From Oscillospiraceae bacterium (lineage in GTDB: Bacteria; Bacillota; Clostridia; Oscillospirales; Oscillospiraceae): a DNA stretch of 35,844 nucleotides. The position numbers and the translations under genes are program-made. How positions within the stretch are numbered: position 1 is the first letter of the stretch; each line of letters opens with the position of its first letter. The notes beneath the pieces are model-generated. The model saw only the letters and a program-made list of their open reading frames with translations, made no database searches and was not told where the DNA came from. Location of the stretch: positions 1 to 35,844 of the forward strand of contig JAFPXK010000040.1 in NCBI GenBank assembly GCA_017412585.1, written 5' to 3'. This document shows, in pieces, positions 26,711 through 35,057 of the stretch.

Positions 26711-27826
26711 TCATACGTTGCCGTACATAAATAGATCGCATTTGATCATGCCGTTGTATAGCTTCCGCTTCTTTTGGGCGGGCCGCCCGAAGCTGCGCTC
26801 AAACTCCGTGTGGCTGCTGAGCACCAGCGTCCGCCAGCCCTCCGGCAGGCCCTGCCACATCCTTCCCAGGTCCCGGTACAGCGCCTCCGCCTCCTGCTTT
26901 TCCAGCAGCCGTTCGCCGTAGGGCGGGTTGGTGACAAGCTGGCCGTAGGGGCTGTCCCTGTGGAACTGCCGCATGTCCGCCACATCGAAGCGCACCGTGT
27001 CCTCCACCCCGGCCTTCACCGCGTTGGCCCGGGCGATGTCCACCGCCCGGGGGTCGATGTCGCCGCCCCAGATGTCGTACGTTCCGTGGAACTCCTTGTC
27101 CTGGGCCTCGTCGCAAGCGTCCATCCAGGCCCGGCCTGGGATAAAGCCCCAGTGCTGGGCGTCAAACCGCCGGTCAAGGCCCGGCGCCCGGTTTTTGGCA
27201 ATGAGGGCCGCCTCGATGGGAATGGTGCCGCTGCCGCAGAAGGGGTCGCAGAAGGGGTCCTTGCCCCGGAAGCGGCTGAAGGTCACCATGGCCGCCGCCA
27301 GGGTCTCCCGCAGCGGCGCCTCCACGCCCACGGCCCGGTAGCCCCGCTTGTACAGGCCCTCACCGCTGCTGTCCAGCCCAATGGAAACCCTGTCCTTGAA
27401 GATGGCGAACCGCACCTGGTATTTGGCCCCCGTCTCCGGCAGCGTCTCCATGCCGTAGGCACCGCCCAGACGGCTGGCCATGGCCTTTTTGATAATGCTC
27501 TGGCAGGCGCTGACGGCGTGGAGCTGGCTGTTGATGCTGTACCCCTTCACCGGGAAGGCGGCGTCACGGGGCAGATAGTCCTCCCAGGCCACCCCTCGGG
27601 TGCCCTGGAACAGCTCCTCAAAGGACCGGGCCTCAAATTCCGCCAGCACCACCATCACCCGCGCGCCGCAGCGCAGGTTGATGTTGAGCCGGGCGCAGTC
27701 CTCCGCCGTGCCGTGGCAGAGCACCCGTCCGTTCTCCACCTGCACGTCCCGCAGGCCCAGCCGCTTCACCTCGTCGCCCACCGGCTTTTCCAGCCCCAGC
27801 AGGCAGGGAATGTAATAGGTAAACAT
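26711..27826 (-). CDS. THUMP-domain class I RNA methyltransferase (RlmL/YpsC type)
   Basis: A 371-residue SAM-dependent methyltransferase probably acting on 23S rRNA guanine N2. Residues 1-160 form the ferredoxin-like plus THUMP RNA-binding part (YYIPCLLGLEKPVGDEVKRLG). Residues 165-371 are the catalytic Rossmann domain with DPFCGSGTIPIEAALIAKN (SAM binding), GGDIDPRAVDIARANAVKAG and the NPPYGERL catalytic motif. The GAGGTG site fixes the ATG at 27826; the frame continues upstream but that part contains the promoter. First gene of an operon with the lipid kinase. Confidence 0.94.
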   Translation of the reverse strand: MFTYYIPCLLGLEKPVGDEVKRLGLRDVQVENGRVLCHGTAEDCARLNINLRCGARVMVVLAEFEARSFEELFQGTRGVAWEDYLPRDAAFPVKGYSINSQLHAVSACQSIIKKAMASRLGGAYGMETLPETGAKYQVRFAIFKDRVSIGLDSSGEGLYKRGYRAVGVEAPLRETLAAAMVTFSRFRGKDPFCDPFCGSGTIPIEAALIAKNRAPGLDRRFDAQHWGFIPGRAWMDACDEAQDKEFHGTYDIWGGDIDPRAVDIARANAVKAGVEDTVRFDVADMRQFHRDSPYGQLVTNPPYGERLLEKQEAEALYRDLGRMWQGLPEGWRTLVLSSHTEFERSFGRPAQKKRKLYNGMIKCDLFMYGNV

Positions 27827-27855
27827 AGTTTGCACCTCGTTTTTTACTATCCCAA

Positions 27856-27884
27856 AGTATACGCAAATTCGTCCCAAAACGCAA
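27856..27884 (-). promoter_or_regulatory. Promoter of the RNA methyltransferase/lipid kinase operon
   Basis: On the minus strand TTGCGT (27879-27884), 17-bp spacer, TATACT (27856-27861). Confidence 0.7.
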
Positions 27885-27921
27885 CTGCAAAAATACGGTG
27901 GAAATCTCCGCCGCCATAGGG

Positions 27922-28062
27922 TATAATAATAGGGCAAAATCACGCCCGCAGGTCATGTAAACCTGAGGTTGCGGCGAAAAATCGCCCTCGGCAACCTCAA
28001 GTTGGTGGACGCCGGGAGAAAAAAGGCGTATTCTGTGGCCAAAGAGAAACGGAGGGAAGCAC
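27922..28062 (+). promoter_or_regulatory. Promoter -10 and structured leader before the XRE-NfeD gene
   Basis: A perfect TATAAT (27922-27927) without a clear -35 precedes a leader of about 130 nt. It can fold into successive hairpins: CAGGT/ACCTG (27949-27965) with loop CATGTAA, GAGGTTGC/GCAACCTC (27965-27998) enclosing GGCG/CGCC, and ACGCC/GGCGT (28009-28029). I do not recognise a known riboswitch. GGAGGG at 28051 is the ribosome site. Confidence 0.5.
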
Positions 28063-28905
28063 ATGGCCTTTGCCCAGCAGTTACAGGAGGTGCGCCGCGC
28101 CGCGGGCCTGACCCAGGAGGAATTTGCCGCGGCGCTGCAGGTGTCCCGCCAGTCGGTGAGCAAATGGGAGTCGGGCCGGGGCTATCCGGAGATAGAGAAG
28201 ATTCTCTATATCTGCAACCGCTTCGGCGTCACGCCCAACCAGCTCTTCGCCCAGGAGGTGCCCGGCGCATCCGGCGGCCCCCAGTCTGCGGTCCCTGACA
28301 GCCCCCCGCCCCCGGCACCGCTGCCGGACAAGTCGCTGCACCGCTCCCTCTCCGCCTTTCTCGCCAACCTGTCGCCGAAGAACAAGACCGCCATCGCCGC
28401 CGGCGTCATCGCTGCCGCGGTGCTGAGCCTGCTCATCGGCCTGTTTCTGAAAGGAGGCACCTATGACATGACTCTTTACATCTGGATCGGCCTCATCGTG
28501 GTGTTCGGCATTGCCGAGGCCGCCACGGCGGGCCTGGTGTCCATCTGGTTCGTGCTGGGCAGCGTGGCGGGTCTGGTAGCCGCGGTGTGCGGCGGCAACA
28601 TCTGGGTGCAGGTCATCGCGTTCTTCGTGGTGTCCATCGCCGCCCTCATCGCCACCCGTCCCCTGGTGAAGCGCTGGAGCCAGCGGGCCGTCCGCCCCAC
28701 CAACCTGGACCAGGTCATCGGCCAGACCGCCCGGGTCACCGAGGCCATCGACAACACCGTGCCCCGGGGGGCGGTGTACGTCCAGGGCAAGACCTGGACG
28801 GCCCGCAGCGAAAGCGGCGACCCCATCCCCGCCGACACCCTGGTCACCGTGGACCGCATGGAGGGCGTCAAGCTGTTTGTCAGTCCCCAACACATCAGTG
28901 AGTGA
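28063..28905 (+). CDS. XRE regulator fused to an NfeD-family membrane protein
   Basis: A 280-residue fusion. Residues 5-60 are an XRE helix-turn-helix (RRAAGLTQEEFAAALQVSRQ, SVSKWESGRGYPEIEKI). A Pro-rich linker (70-90) leads to a membrane helix at about 110-130. From residue 136 (MTLYIWIGLIVVFG) the sequence is a complete NfeD protein: three or so helices, then an OB-like domain (QVIGQTARVTEAIDNT, GAVYVQGKTWTARS, TLVTVDRMEGVKLFV). NfeD proteins partner with SPFH proteins, and an SPFH gene follows 19 bp downstream. Inside the fusion AAGGAGG at 28451-28457 lies 10 nt before the in-frame ATG at 28468, so a separate 145-residue NfeD may also be made. The HTH part may sense the membrane state; inference. 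Confidence 0.85.
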   Translation: MAFAQQLQEVRRAAGLTQEEFAAALQVSRQSVSKWESGRGYPEIEKILYICNRFGVTPNQLFAQEVPGASGGPQSAVPDSPPPPAPLPDKSLHRSLSAFLANLSPKNKTAIAAGVIAAAVLSLLIGLFLKGGTYDMTLYIWIGLIVVFGIAEAATAGLVSIWFVLGSVAGLVAAVCGGNIWVQVIAFFVVSIAALIATRPLVKRWSQRAVRPTNLDQVIGQTARVTEAIDNTVPRGAVYVQGKTWTARSESGDPIPADTLVTVDRMEGVKLFVSPQHISE

Positions 28906-28924
28906 ATAAAAGGAGGAAATCATT

Positions 28925-29824
28925 ATGGGTCCCATCATTGCGTTAATCGTTCTCATCGTGCTGATTCTGGTGGTTGTGGTCAGCAATATCCACGTGGTGC
29001 AGCAGTCCCGGGCCTACGTGGTGGAGCGCCTGGGCGCCTTCCACAGCGTGTGGGGCACCGGCCTCCACGTGAAGCTGCCCTTCATCGAGCGGGTGGTGAA
29101 AAAGGTGAGCCTGAAGGAGCAGGTGGCCGACTTCGACCCCCAGCCCGTTATCACCAAGGATAACGTCACCATGCAGATCGATACCGTCATCTACTTCCAG
29201 ATCACCGACCCCAAGCTGTACACCTACGGCGTGGAGTACCCCATGAACGCCATCGAGAACCTCACCGCCACCACCCTGCGTAACATCATCGGTGACATGG
29301 AGCTGGACCAGAGCCTCACCTCCCGCGACGTGATCAACGCCAAGATGCGCTCCATCCTGGACGAGGCCACCGACCCCTGGGGCATCAAGGTCAACCGCGT
29401 GGAGCTGAAGAACATCCTGCCTCCCCGGGAGATTCAGAACGCCATGGAGAAGCAGATGAAGGCCGAGCGCGAGCGCCGGGAGGCCATCCTCCAGGCCGAG
29501 GGCCAGAAGCAGAGCCAGATCCTGGTGGCCGAGGGCGAGAAGCAGTCCGCCATTTTGAAGGCCGACGCCGCCAAGCAGGCCAAGATCATGGCCGCCGAGG
29601 CCGAGGCCACCGCCATCATGAAGGTGCAGCAGGCCCTGGCCGACTCCATGAAGCTGCTGAACGAGGCCGCCCCCAACGACCAGGTCATCAAGCTGAAGGC
29701 CCTGGAGGCCATGCAGAAGGTGGCCGACGGCCAGGCCACCAAGATCATCATCCCCAGCGAGCTCCAGGGCCTTGCCGGCCTCGCCGCCTCCGCCCAGGCC
29801 CTGCTGAGCGAGGATAAGAAGTGA
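28925..29824 (+). CDS. SPFH/stomatin-like membrane protein (QmcA type)
   Basis: A 299-residue scaffold protein of membrane microdomains. An N-terminal hydrophobic helix (residues 3-22) is followed by the SPFH domain (QQSRAYVVERLGAF to about residue 185; includes TKDNVTMQIDTVIYFQITDP and LRNIIGDMELDQSLTSRD) and a long Ala/Glu/Lys/Gln coiled coil (190-255, KAERERREAILQAEGQKQSQ). AAAGGAGG precedes the ATG. Paired with NfeD upstream, the classic arrangement; the pair probably organises membrane protein quality control. A DUF6440 gene overlaps its stop. Confidence 0.95.
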   Translation: MGPIIALIVLIVLILVVVVSNIHVVQQSRAYVVERLGAFHSVWGTGLHVKLPFIERVVKKVSLKEQVADFDPQPVITKDNVTMQIDTVIYFQITDPKLYTYGVEYPMNAIENLTATTLRNIIGDMELDQSLTSRDVINAKMRSILDEATDPWGIKVNRVELKNILPPREIQNAMEKQMKAERERREAILQAEGQKQSQILVAEGEKQSAILKADAAKQAKIMAAEAEATAIMKVQQALADSMKLLNEAAPNDQVIKLKALEAMQKVADGQATKIIIPSELQGLAGLAASAQALLSEDKK

Positions 29825-30024
29825 TGGCCAGGGATAAGCGCTTCACCAAGGTCTATGCCCAGGGTGCCCTGGGTGGTCTGGAAATCTTTGTGGACACCGA
29901 GACCTCCGTCCAGTACCTCTTCATCCAGTCCGGCTACGGCGGCGGCCTGACGGTGCTGGTAGACCAGGAGGGCAAGCCCCTCCTCTACAAGCCCGACCGC
30001 CAAAAGAGCAGCCCGGAGCTTTGA
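29824..30024 (+). CDS. DUF6440 family small protein
   Basis: A 66-residue protein starting MARDKRFTKVYAQG, with DTETSVQYLFIQSGYGGGLTVLVDQEGKPLLY matching the DUF6440 pattern (RF...DxxTxVQYL...GLTxLxDxxGKP) as I know it. Its ATG overlaps the SPFH stop codon by one base (a GTG at 29821 is an alternative), so translation is coupled. Probably a small beta-rich protein; role unknown. A terminator follows. Confidence 0.82.
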   Translation: MARDKRFTKVYAQGALGGLEIFVDTETSVQYLFIQSGYGGGLTVLVDQEGKPLLYKPDRQKSSPEL

Positions 30025-30031
30025 TTCCCAT

Positions 30032-30066
30032 AAAAAAACGTCCCGCCAAACGGCGGGATGTTTTTT
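30032..30066 (+). terminator. Terminator of the XRE-NfeD/SPFH/DUF6440 operon
   Basis: Stem ACGTCCCGCC/GGCGGGATGT with loop AAAC (one G-U pair), A-run before and T6 after. Confidence 0.92.
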
Positions 30067-30459
30067 GCGCTTTTTGATAATGAAACCCAGCCTTCCCCCG
30101 CGGGGGGAAGGTGGCGGCGAAGCCGACGGATGAGGGGGCGACCCCGCACCCAACGCCGCCTTTCCTCAACCCCGCCCCCAGCAAAGGCGGGACACATAGG
30201 TCCCGCCCTACGCAAAAGAACCAACGTTTCGTCGTAGGGCGGGACGACCCCGGCCCGCCGTCCCCGGCGGCGGATTTGATAAAAGGCGCGTTGGTTGCGA
30301 ATAAGCCCCGCCCCTACGCACGCCTTGACCGCCACGGGGCAAAGGCGGCACACACAGGTGCCGCCCTACGCAAGACGCGCCCCGTCCGTAGGGCGGGACC
30401 TATGTGTCCCGCCAACCCCCGCCCTCTCGGCGGGATGCTTCTTTGCTTTTGGGAATGTT
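30067..30459. repeat. Second non-coding field of palindromic repeats
   Basis: No credible gene. It contains a CTTCCCC...GGGGAAGG element (30091-30140) like those at 22 kb, and GTAGGGCG-type hairpins in both orientations at 30186-30211, 30234-30258, 30344-30369 and 30388-30413, plus a degenerate copy near 30306. The first and last are exact reverse complements. Confidence 0.85.
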
Positions 30460-30849
30460 TTACAGCCAGCTCTGGTCAAACCCATAGGGCAGCAATTCCC
30501 GCAGGGCGAATTTCTTTGCCTCGCCCTTGCCGTTGAGGCAGATGACCTCCATCTCCGGGGCAAACTCCATCATCACCTGGCGGCAGGAGCCGCAGGGCAC
30601 GCAGTAGTCCTCCGACCGTCCCGCAATGGCGATGCGCACGAAATCCCTGTGCCCCTCGCTGACCGCCTTGACAATGGCGGTGCGCTCGGCGCAGATGGTG
30701 CAGCCGTAGGCGGCGTTTTCAATGTTGCACCCGGTAAACACGGTGCCGTCGCTGCATTCCAGCGCGGCCCCCACCGGGAAATGGGAATAGGGGATGTAGG
30801 CCATGTCCAGCATGTCGACGGCCTTCTGGCAAAGCTCTTTTTCCGTCAT
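30460..30849 (-). CDS. cdd: Cytidine deaminase
   Basis: Zinc enzyme converting cytidine and deoxycytidine to uridine forms in pyrimidine salvage. The 129-residue protein is the small homotetrameric type: zinc site C53-A-E55 (TICAERTAIV) with E55 catalytic, and the two other ligands in VPCGSCRQ (C86, C89). N-terminal AYIPYSHFPVGAAL and TGCNIENAAYG are substrate-binding blocks. AAGGAG lies 8 nt before the ATG at 30849, whereas a GTG at 30858 would overlap it. It lies 50 bp after the ABC exporter genes, and a TACAAT at 30873-30878 (minus) could be its own -10. Confidence 0.97.
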   Translation of the reverse strand: MTEKELCQKAVDMLDMAYIPYSHFPVGAALECSDGTVFTGCNIENAAYGCTICAERTAIVKAVSEGHRDFVRIAIAGRSEDYCVPCGSCRQVMMEFAPEMEVICLNGKGEAKKFALRELLPYGFDQSWL

Positions 30850-30899
30850 GGGTACCACTCCTTCCTGTTTTCCTATTGTACGCCCTTACGCCCCGTCCG

Positions 30900-32774
30900 T
30901 CAACCCAGCTCCGCCTGTCCGGTGTACAGCTGGTAATACCGTCCCTTCTGGTCCAGCAGCGCCTGGTGGTCGCCCCGCTCGATGATGCGGCCCTGCTCCA
31001 GCACCAGGATGGCCTGGGCGTTGCGCACGGTGGACAGGCGGTGGGCGATGACGAACACCGTCCGGCCCTCCATCAGATGGTCCATGCCCTTTTCGATCAA
31101 TTTCTCCGTCCGGGTGTCGATGGAGGAGGTGGCCTCGTCCAGCACCAGCACCGGCGGGTCGCTGACCGCCGCCCGCGCGATGGCCAGCAGCTGCCGCTCG
31201 CCCTGGCTCAGGGAGCCGCCGTCGGCGGTGATTACCGTGTCATACCCCTGGGGCAGGTGTCGAATAAAGGTATCGGCGTTGGCAAGGCGCGCCGCCGCCC
31301 GGACCTCCTCGTCAGTGGCGTCCAGCTTGCCGTAGCGGATGTTGTCGGCAATGGTGCCGGTAAAGAGGTGGGTGTCCTGCAGCACCACGCCCAACGACCG
31401 CCGCAGGGAGTCCTTGTCGATCTCCCGGATGTCAATGCCGTCGTAGGTAATGGTGCCCTGCTGGATGTCGTAGAAGCGGTTGATCAGGTTGGTGATGGTG
31501 GTCTTGCCCGCGCCGGTGGAGCCCACGAAGGCGATTTTCTGCCCCGGCTCGGCCCACAGCGATACGTCGTTCAATACCATCTTTTCCGGCACGTAGCCGA
31601 ATACCACGTTGTGCAGCCGCACGTCGCCCCGCAGCTCCACCAGGCTGCCGTCGGGCCGCTTCCAGCCCCACCGCCCGGTGCGCTGGGTGGTCTCCCGCAG
31701 GGTGTCGCCACCCTTTTCCAGGCGCACGATCACCGTCTTGCCCTCGTTCTCCTCCGAGGGGGTGTCCATCACGGCGAAAACCCGCTCCGCGCCGGCGATG
31801 GCCGCCAGCATGGTGTTCACCTGCTGGCTCAGCTGGGCCACCGGCTGGCCCACCTGCCGCACGTACAGCAGGTACGCCCCCAGGGAGCCCACGTCGAACA
31901 TGCCGCCGATGGCGAGAAGCCCGCCGATGCAGCAGGTGACGGCGTAGTTGATTTTGCTCAGGTTGCCCATGGCGGGCATCATGGACCCGGCGTAGGCCTG
32001 GGCCGACACGGCGGCGTCACGGTAGGCGGTGTTCAGCTCCCGGAAGTGACGGATGGCCTTTTCCTCGTGGTTAAAGACCTTGATGACCTTCTGGCCCTCG
32101 ATCATCTCCTCGATGTAGCCGTTGAGGGCGCCCAGGGCCGCCTGCTGCCGCTGGAAATTCACACGGCTGCGCCCGCCCACGGTCTTCACCACAAAGCCCA
32201 TCATAAAGAGGAAGAAAAAGGTGATGAGGGTCAGCAGCCAGTTGAGGTACAGCATCATAGCCACCGTTGCCACAAACGTAATGGTGTTGGAGATGATGTT
32301 GGCGAAGCTGTTGTTGATCAGCTCGCTGACCGTGTCAATGTCGTTGGTGAACCGGCTCATCAGATCGCCGGACTGGTGGGTGTCGAAGTATGGCAGGGGC
32401 ATGGTCTGCAGCTTGGCAAACAGATCCTTGCGGATGGCTGCCACCGCCCGCTGGGAGATGTGCACCATGATTCGGGCGTAGGTGTAGGAGCAGATGGCGG
32501 ACAGGCCGAACAGCCCGCCCTGCAGCAGCAGCATCCGCAGTAGGCCTTTGAAGTCGCCGGGGATCACGTAGTCGTTCAAAATGGGCTTGAGCAGATAGCT
32601 GGTGGCCACGCTGGCCAGGGAGCTGACCGCCAGGCAGACCGCCACCAGCACCAGCGCCCCCTTGCTCTTCACCACGTATTGCAGCAGCCGCTTCACCGTG
32701 CCGCCCATGTCCTGGGGCCGCTGGAAGCCGTGCCGGTTGGGGCCGCCGCCCCGGGGAGCCTTATTGTCAGCCAT
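30900..32774 (-). CDS. Heterodimeric ABC exporter half-transporter with intact ATP site
   Basis: A 624-residue fused permease-ATPase of the multidrug exporter type. Six membrane helices (about residues 35-330, e.g. GALVLVAVCLAVSSLASVATSYL) precede the ATPase domain: Walker A GSTGAGKTT, Q-loop VLQDTHLFTGTI, signature LSQGERQ, Walker B VLVLDEATSSID with catalytic Glu, and switch His in VIAHRLSTV. A polar insertion (GGDTLRETTQRTGRWGWKR) lies before the ATPase domain. Its start overlaps the partner gene by 8 bp, so the two are made together and act as a heterodimer. The substrate is unknown; drugs, lipids or toxic compounds are likely for a MarR-linked pair. Confidence 0.95.
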   Translation of the reverse strand: MADNKAPRGGGPNRHGFQRPQDMGGTVKRLLQYVVKSKGALVLVAVCLAVSSLASVATSYLLKPILNDYVIPGDFKGLLRMLLLQGGLFGLSAICSYTYARIMVHISQRAVAAIRKDLFAKLQTMPLPYFDTHQSGDLMSRFTNDIDTVSELINNSFANIISNTITFVATVAMMLYLNWLLTLITFFFLFMMGFVVKTVGGRSRVNFQRQQAALGALNGYIEEMIEGQKVIKVFNHEEKAIRHFRELNTAYRDAAVSAQAYAGSMMPAMGNLSKINYAVTCCIGGLLAIGGMFDVGSLGAYLLYVRQVGQPVAQLSQQVNTMLAAIAGAERVFAVMDTPSEENEGKTVIVRLEKGGDTLRETTQRTGRWGWKRPDGSLVELRGDVRLHNVVFGYVPEKMVLNDVSLWAEPGQKIAFVGSTGAGKTTITNLINRFYDIQQGTITYDGIDIREIDKDSLRRSLGVVLQDTHLFTGTIADNIRYGKLDATDEEVRAAARLANADTFIRHLPQGYDTVITADGGSLSQGERQLLAIARAAVSDPPVLVLDEATSSIDTRTEKLIEKGMDHLMEGRTVFVIAHRLSTVRNAQAILVLEQGRIIERGDHQALLDQKGRYYQLYTGQAELG

Positions 32775-34503
32775 CGATGCTCACCCCCTCCTGTTGCGAT
32801 TGATACACTTCCTTGTAAATTGGGCAGCTTTCCAGCAATTCGCTGTGGCTGCCCAGGCCCACAATGGCGCCGTCGTCCATCACCACGATGATGTCCGCGT
32901 CCATCACGGAGTTGACCCGCTGTGCGATGATCAGCTTGGTGGTGTCCGGCAGCATGGCGCGGAAGCCCTCCCGGATCTTGGCGTCGGTGGCCGTGTCCAC
33001 GGCGGAGGTGCTGTCGTCCAGGATCAGCACTTTTGGCTTGCGGAGAATGGCCCGGGCAATGCAAAGCCGCTGCTTCTGCCCGCCGGACACATTAGTGCCG
33101 CCCTGCTCGATGTGGGTGTCGTACCCGTCGGGCATCCTGTCGATGAATTCATCGGCGCAGGCCAGGCGGCAGGCCTCCCGCAGGTCGTCGTCGGTGGCGT
33201 TTTCGTTGCCCCACCGCAGGTTTTCCGCGATGGTGCCGGAGAACAGCGTGTTCTTTTGCAGCACCATGGACACCGCGTCACGCAGCGCCTCCATGGTGTA
33301 GTCCTTCACGTTGCGCCCGCCCACGGACACGCTGCCCTCGGTGACCTCGTACAGCCGCGGGATCATGCTCACCAGGGTGGTCTTGGCGCTGCCGGTGCCG
33401 CCCAAAATGCCCACCGTGGCCCCGGAGGGGATGTGCAGGTCGATGTCCCGCAGGTTCCACCCTTCGGCGGTGGGGTGATATTTGAAGAAAACGTGGTCGA
33501 AGTCGATCTGCCCGTTTGCCACGGCAAGTCCTGCCTGGGCGTCGTCGTTGGTGATCTCCGGCTCCTCGTCCAGCACCTCCACAATGCGCCGGGCGCAGGC
33601 GATGGACCGGGTCAGCATCATCATCACCATAGACACCATCATCAGGCTCATCAAAATCTCACTGGAATAGCTGAAGAAGGCCATCAGGTCGCCGGAGAGC
33701 ATGGCGCCCTCGTACACGTAATGGCCGCCGATCCACGTCAGGGCGATGATGGTGCCTCCCATCAGCAGCATCATAATGGGCATGAAGGTCACCACGAAGC
33801 CAAAGGCCCGCTCCGCCGTCTCCCGGAGCTGGGTGTTCCGGGCGTCGAATTTCTCGATTTCCCGGTCCTCCCGCACAAAGGACTTCACCACCCGGATGGC
33901 GTTCAGGTCCTCCTGTACCACCAGGTTCACCGCGTCGGTGCTCTTTTGCAGCGCCGTGAAAAAGGGCCCCACATACCGCACCACGATCAGCACCAGCACC
34001 ACCAGAATGGGGATGCTCACCAGATACACCTGGCTCAGCTGCAGGCTGGTGCGCAGGGCCAGCACCATGGCGGTGATCAGCATCACCGGGGCCCGCACCG
34101 TAATGCGCATGCCCATAAACAGCATCATCTGCACGGCGGACACGTCGTTGGTCAGCCGGGTGATGAGGCTGGCGGTGGAAAAATGCTCGATGTTGGCGAA
34201 GCTGAAGCGCTGCACCTGCTCATATTCCGCCCCCCGGATGTTGGCGCCGAAGCCCATGGCGGCCTTGGCAGCGAACACCGCCGCCCCAATGCCGCCGGCC
34301 AGGGCCAGCAGCGAGAGGATCACCATCTTCACGCCGGTGGCCAGTATGTAGGCCCGGTCGCCGCCGGCGATGCCCACGTCCACGATGTCGCTCATGGCCC
34401 GGGGCAGCAGCAGCTCCAGCACCGCCTCCGCCACCGAGCAGGCCACACCCAACAGTATCCAGATGCGGTATCCCTTCGTATATACGGCCAGCTTGCGAAT
34501 CAT
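32767..34503 (-). CDS. Heterodimeric ABC exporter half-transporter with degenerate ATP site
   Basis: A 578-residue permease-ATPase. Six membrane helices (about residues 15-300) come first. In the ATPase domain several catalytic positions are altered: Walker A reads GGTGSAKTT (Ala for the last Gly), Walker B LILDDSTSAVD has Asp for the catalytic Glu, and the switch His is Gln (IIAQRVNSV); the signature VSGGQKQR is intact. This pattern matches the non-hydrolysing site of heterodimeric exporters such as BmrCD and TM287/288. The start at 34503 overlaps the marR stop by 4 bp; the frame is open much further upstream but only as antisense-type sequence over marR. Confidence 0.94.
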   Translation of the reverse strand: MIRKLAVYTKGYRIWILLGVACSVAEAVLELLLPRAMSDIVDVGIAGGDRAYILATGVKMVILSLLALAGGIGAAVFAAKAAMGFGANIRGAEYEQVQRFSFANIEHFSTASLITRLTNDVSAVQMMLFMGMRITVRAPVMLITAMVLALRTSLQLSQVYLVSIPILVVLVLIVVRYVGPFFTALQKSTDAVNLVVQEDLNAIRVVKSFVREDREIEKFDARNTQLRETAERAFGFVVTFMPIMMLLMGGTIIALTWIGGHYVYEGAMLSGDLMAFFSYSSEILMSLMMVSMVMMMLTRSIACARRIVEVLDEEPEITNDDAQAGLAVANGQIDFDHVFFKYHPTAEGWNLRDIDLHIPSGATVGILGGTGSAKTTLVSMIPRLYEVTEGSVSVGGRNVKDYTMEALRDAVSMVLQKNTLFSGTIAENLRWGNENATDDDLREACRLACADEFIDRMPDGYDTHIEQGGTNVSGGQKQRLCIARAILRKPKVLILDDSTSAVDTATDAKIREGFRAMLPDTTKLIIAQRVNSVMDADIIVVMDDGAIVGLGSHSELLESCPIYKEVYQSQQEGVSIDG

Positions 34504-34949
34504 TGGCCTTCCTCCTTTCCCGCCAGACGCTGCGCCAGCCGCAGCAACAGCCGCCGCAGGGTGTCCAGCTCCTCGGGCGTAAAGCCCTGTTCCATAAAGT
34601 CGTTGTTTTCCGCCACCACGGCGCAGAACACGTCGTAAAACGCCGCCCCCTGCTCCGTCAGCGTCAGAATGCGGCACCGCCCGTCGGTGGCGCTGCATTG
34701 GCGGCGCAAAAACCCCTTTTCCTCCAGCCTGGTCACGATGCCGTTCACCGTGGAGGGCTTTACGTGGAGAAATTGCTCCAGTGTCCGCTGGTTCACCGGC
34801 TCCCTGGCCTCGTGGAGAAAGGTGAGGGTGCGGCACTGTATGGGCGTCACGTCGTATTGCCGCAGGGCGTCTCCCAGCCGCTGCAAAACCCGATGGTTGC
34901 AATACCCCAACAGCGGCCCCAGGTGCTGTAAGCAGTCCTGAGCGTCCAT
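34500..34949 (-). CDS. MarR-family transcriptional regulator
   Basis: A 149-residue winged-helix repressor. The DNA-binding part is LHVKPSTVNGIVTRLEEKGF (recognition helix) with wing RQCSATDGRCRILTLTEQG; N- and C-terminal helices form the dimer region. The GGAAGGGGG lies about 9 nt before the ATG at 34949 and too close to the ATG at 34955, so the former is chosen. It is the first gene of an operon with the ABC exporter, so it probably represses its own operon and is released by a ligand, perhaps an exporter substrate. Confidence 0.93.
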   Translation of the reverse strand: MDAQDCLQHLGPLLGYCNHRVLQRLGDALRQYDVTPIQCRTLTFLHEAREPVNQRTLEQFLHVKPSTVNGIVTRLEEKGFLRRQCSATDGRCRILTLTEQGAAFYDVFCAVVAENNDFMEQGFTPEELDTLRRLLLRLAQRLAGKEEGQ

Positions 34950-35001
34950 GGCCATCCCCCTTCCGCCAAATTAGTTAGTCCGCTAAAATTTCGCGAGCTA
35001 A

Positions 35002-35030
35002 ATAATAGCACGGCCCAACTCCCCCGTCAA
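35002..35030 (-). promoter_or_regulatory. Promoter of the marR-ABC exporter operon
   Basis: On the minus strand TTGACG (35025-35030), 17-bp spacer, TATTAT (35002-35007). Just downstream (34970-35000) TTAGC occurs twice and CTAACTAA once, as overlapping imperfect inverted repeats; these would be natural MarR sites over the transcription start. Confidence 0.85.
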
Positions 35031-35057
35031 GGTGAAACAGGAGAGAGGGTGTAAACA

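Noticed and set aside
27934..28062. Known riboswitch before the XRE-NfeD gene
   Set aside because: I compared it by eye with ZTP, fluoride, THF, c-di-GMP, c-di-AMP, TPP and T-box cores and saw no match; kept only as an unassigned structured leader.
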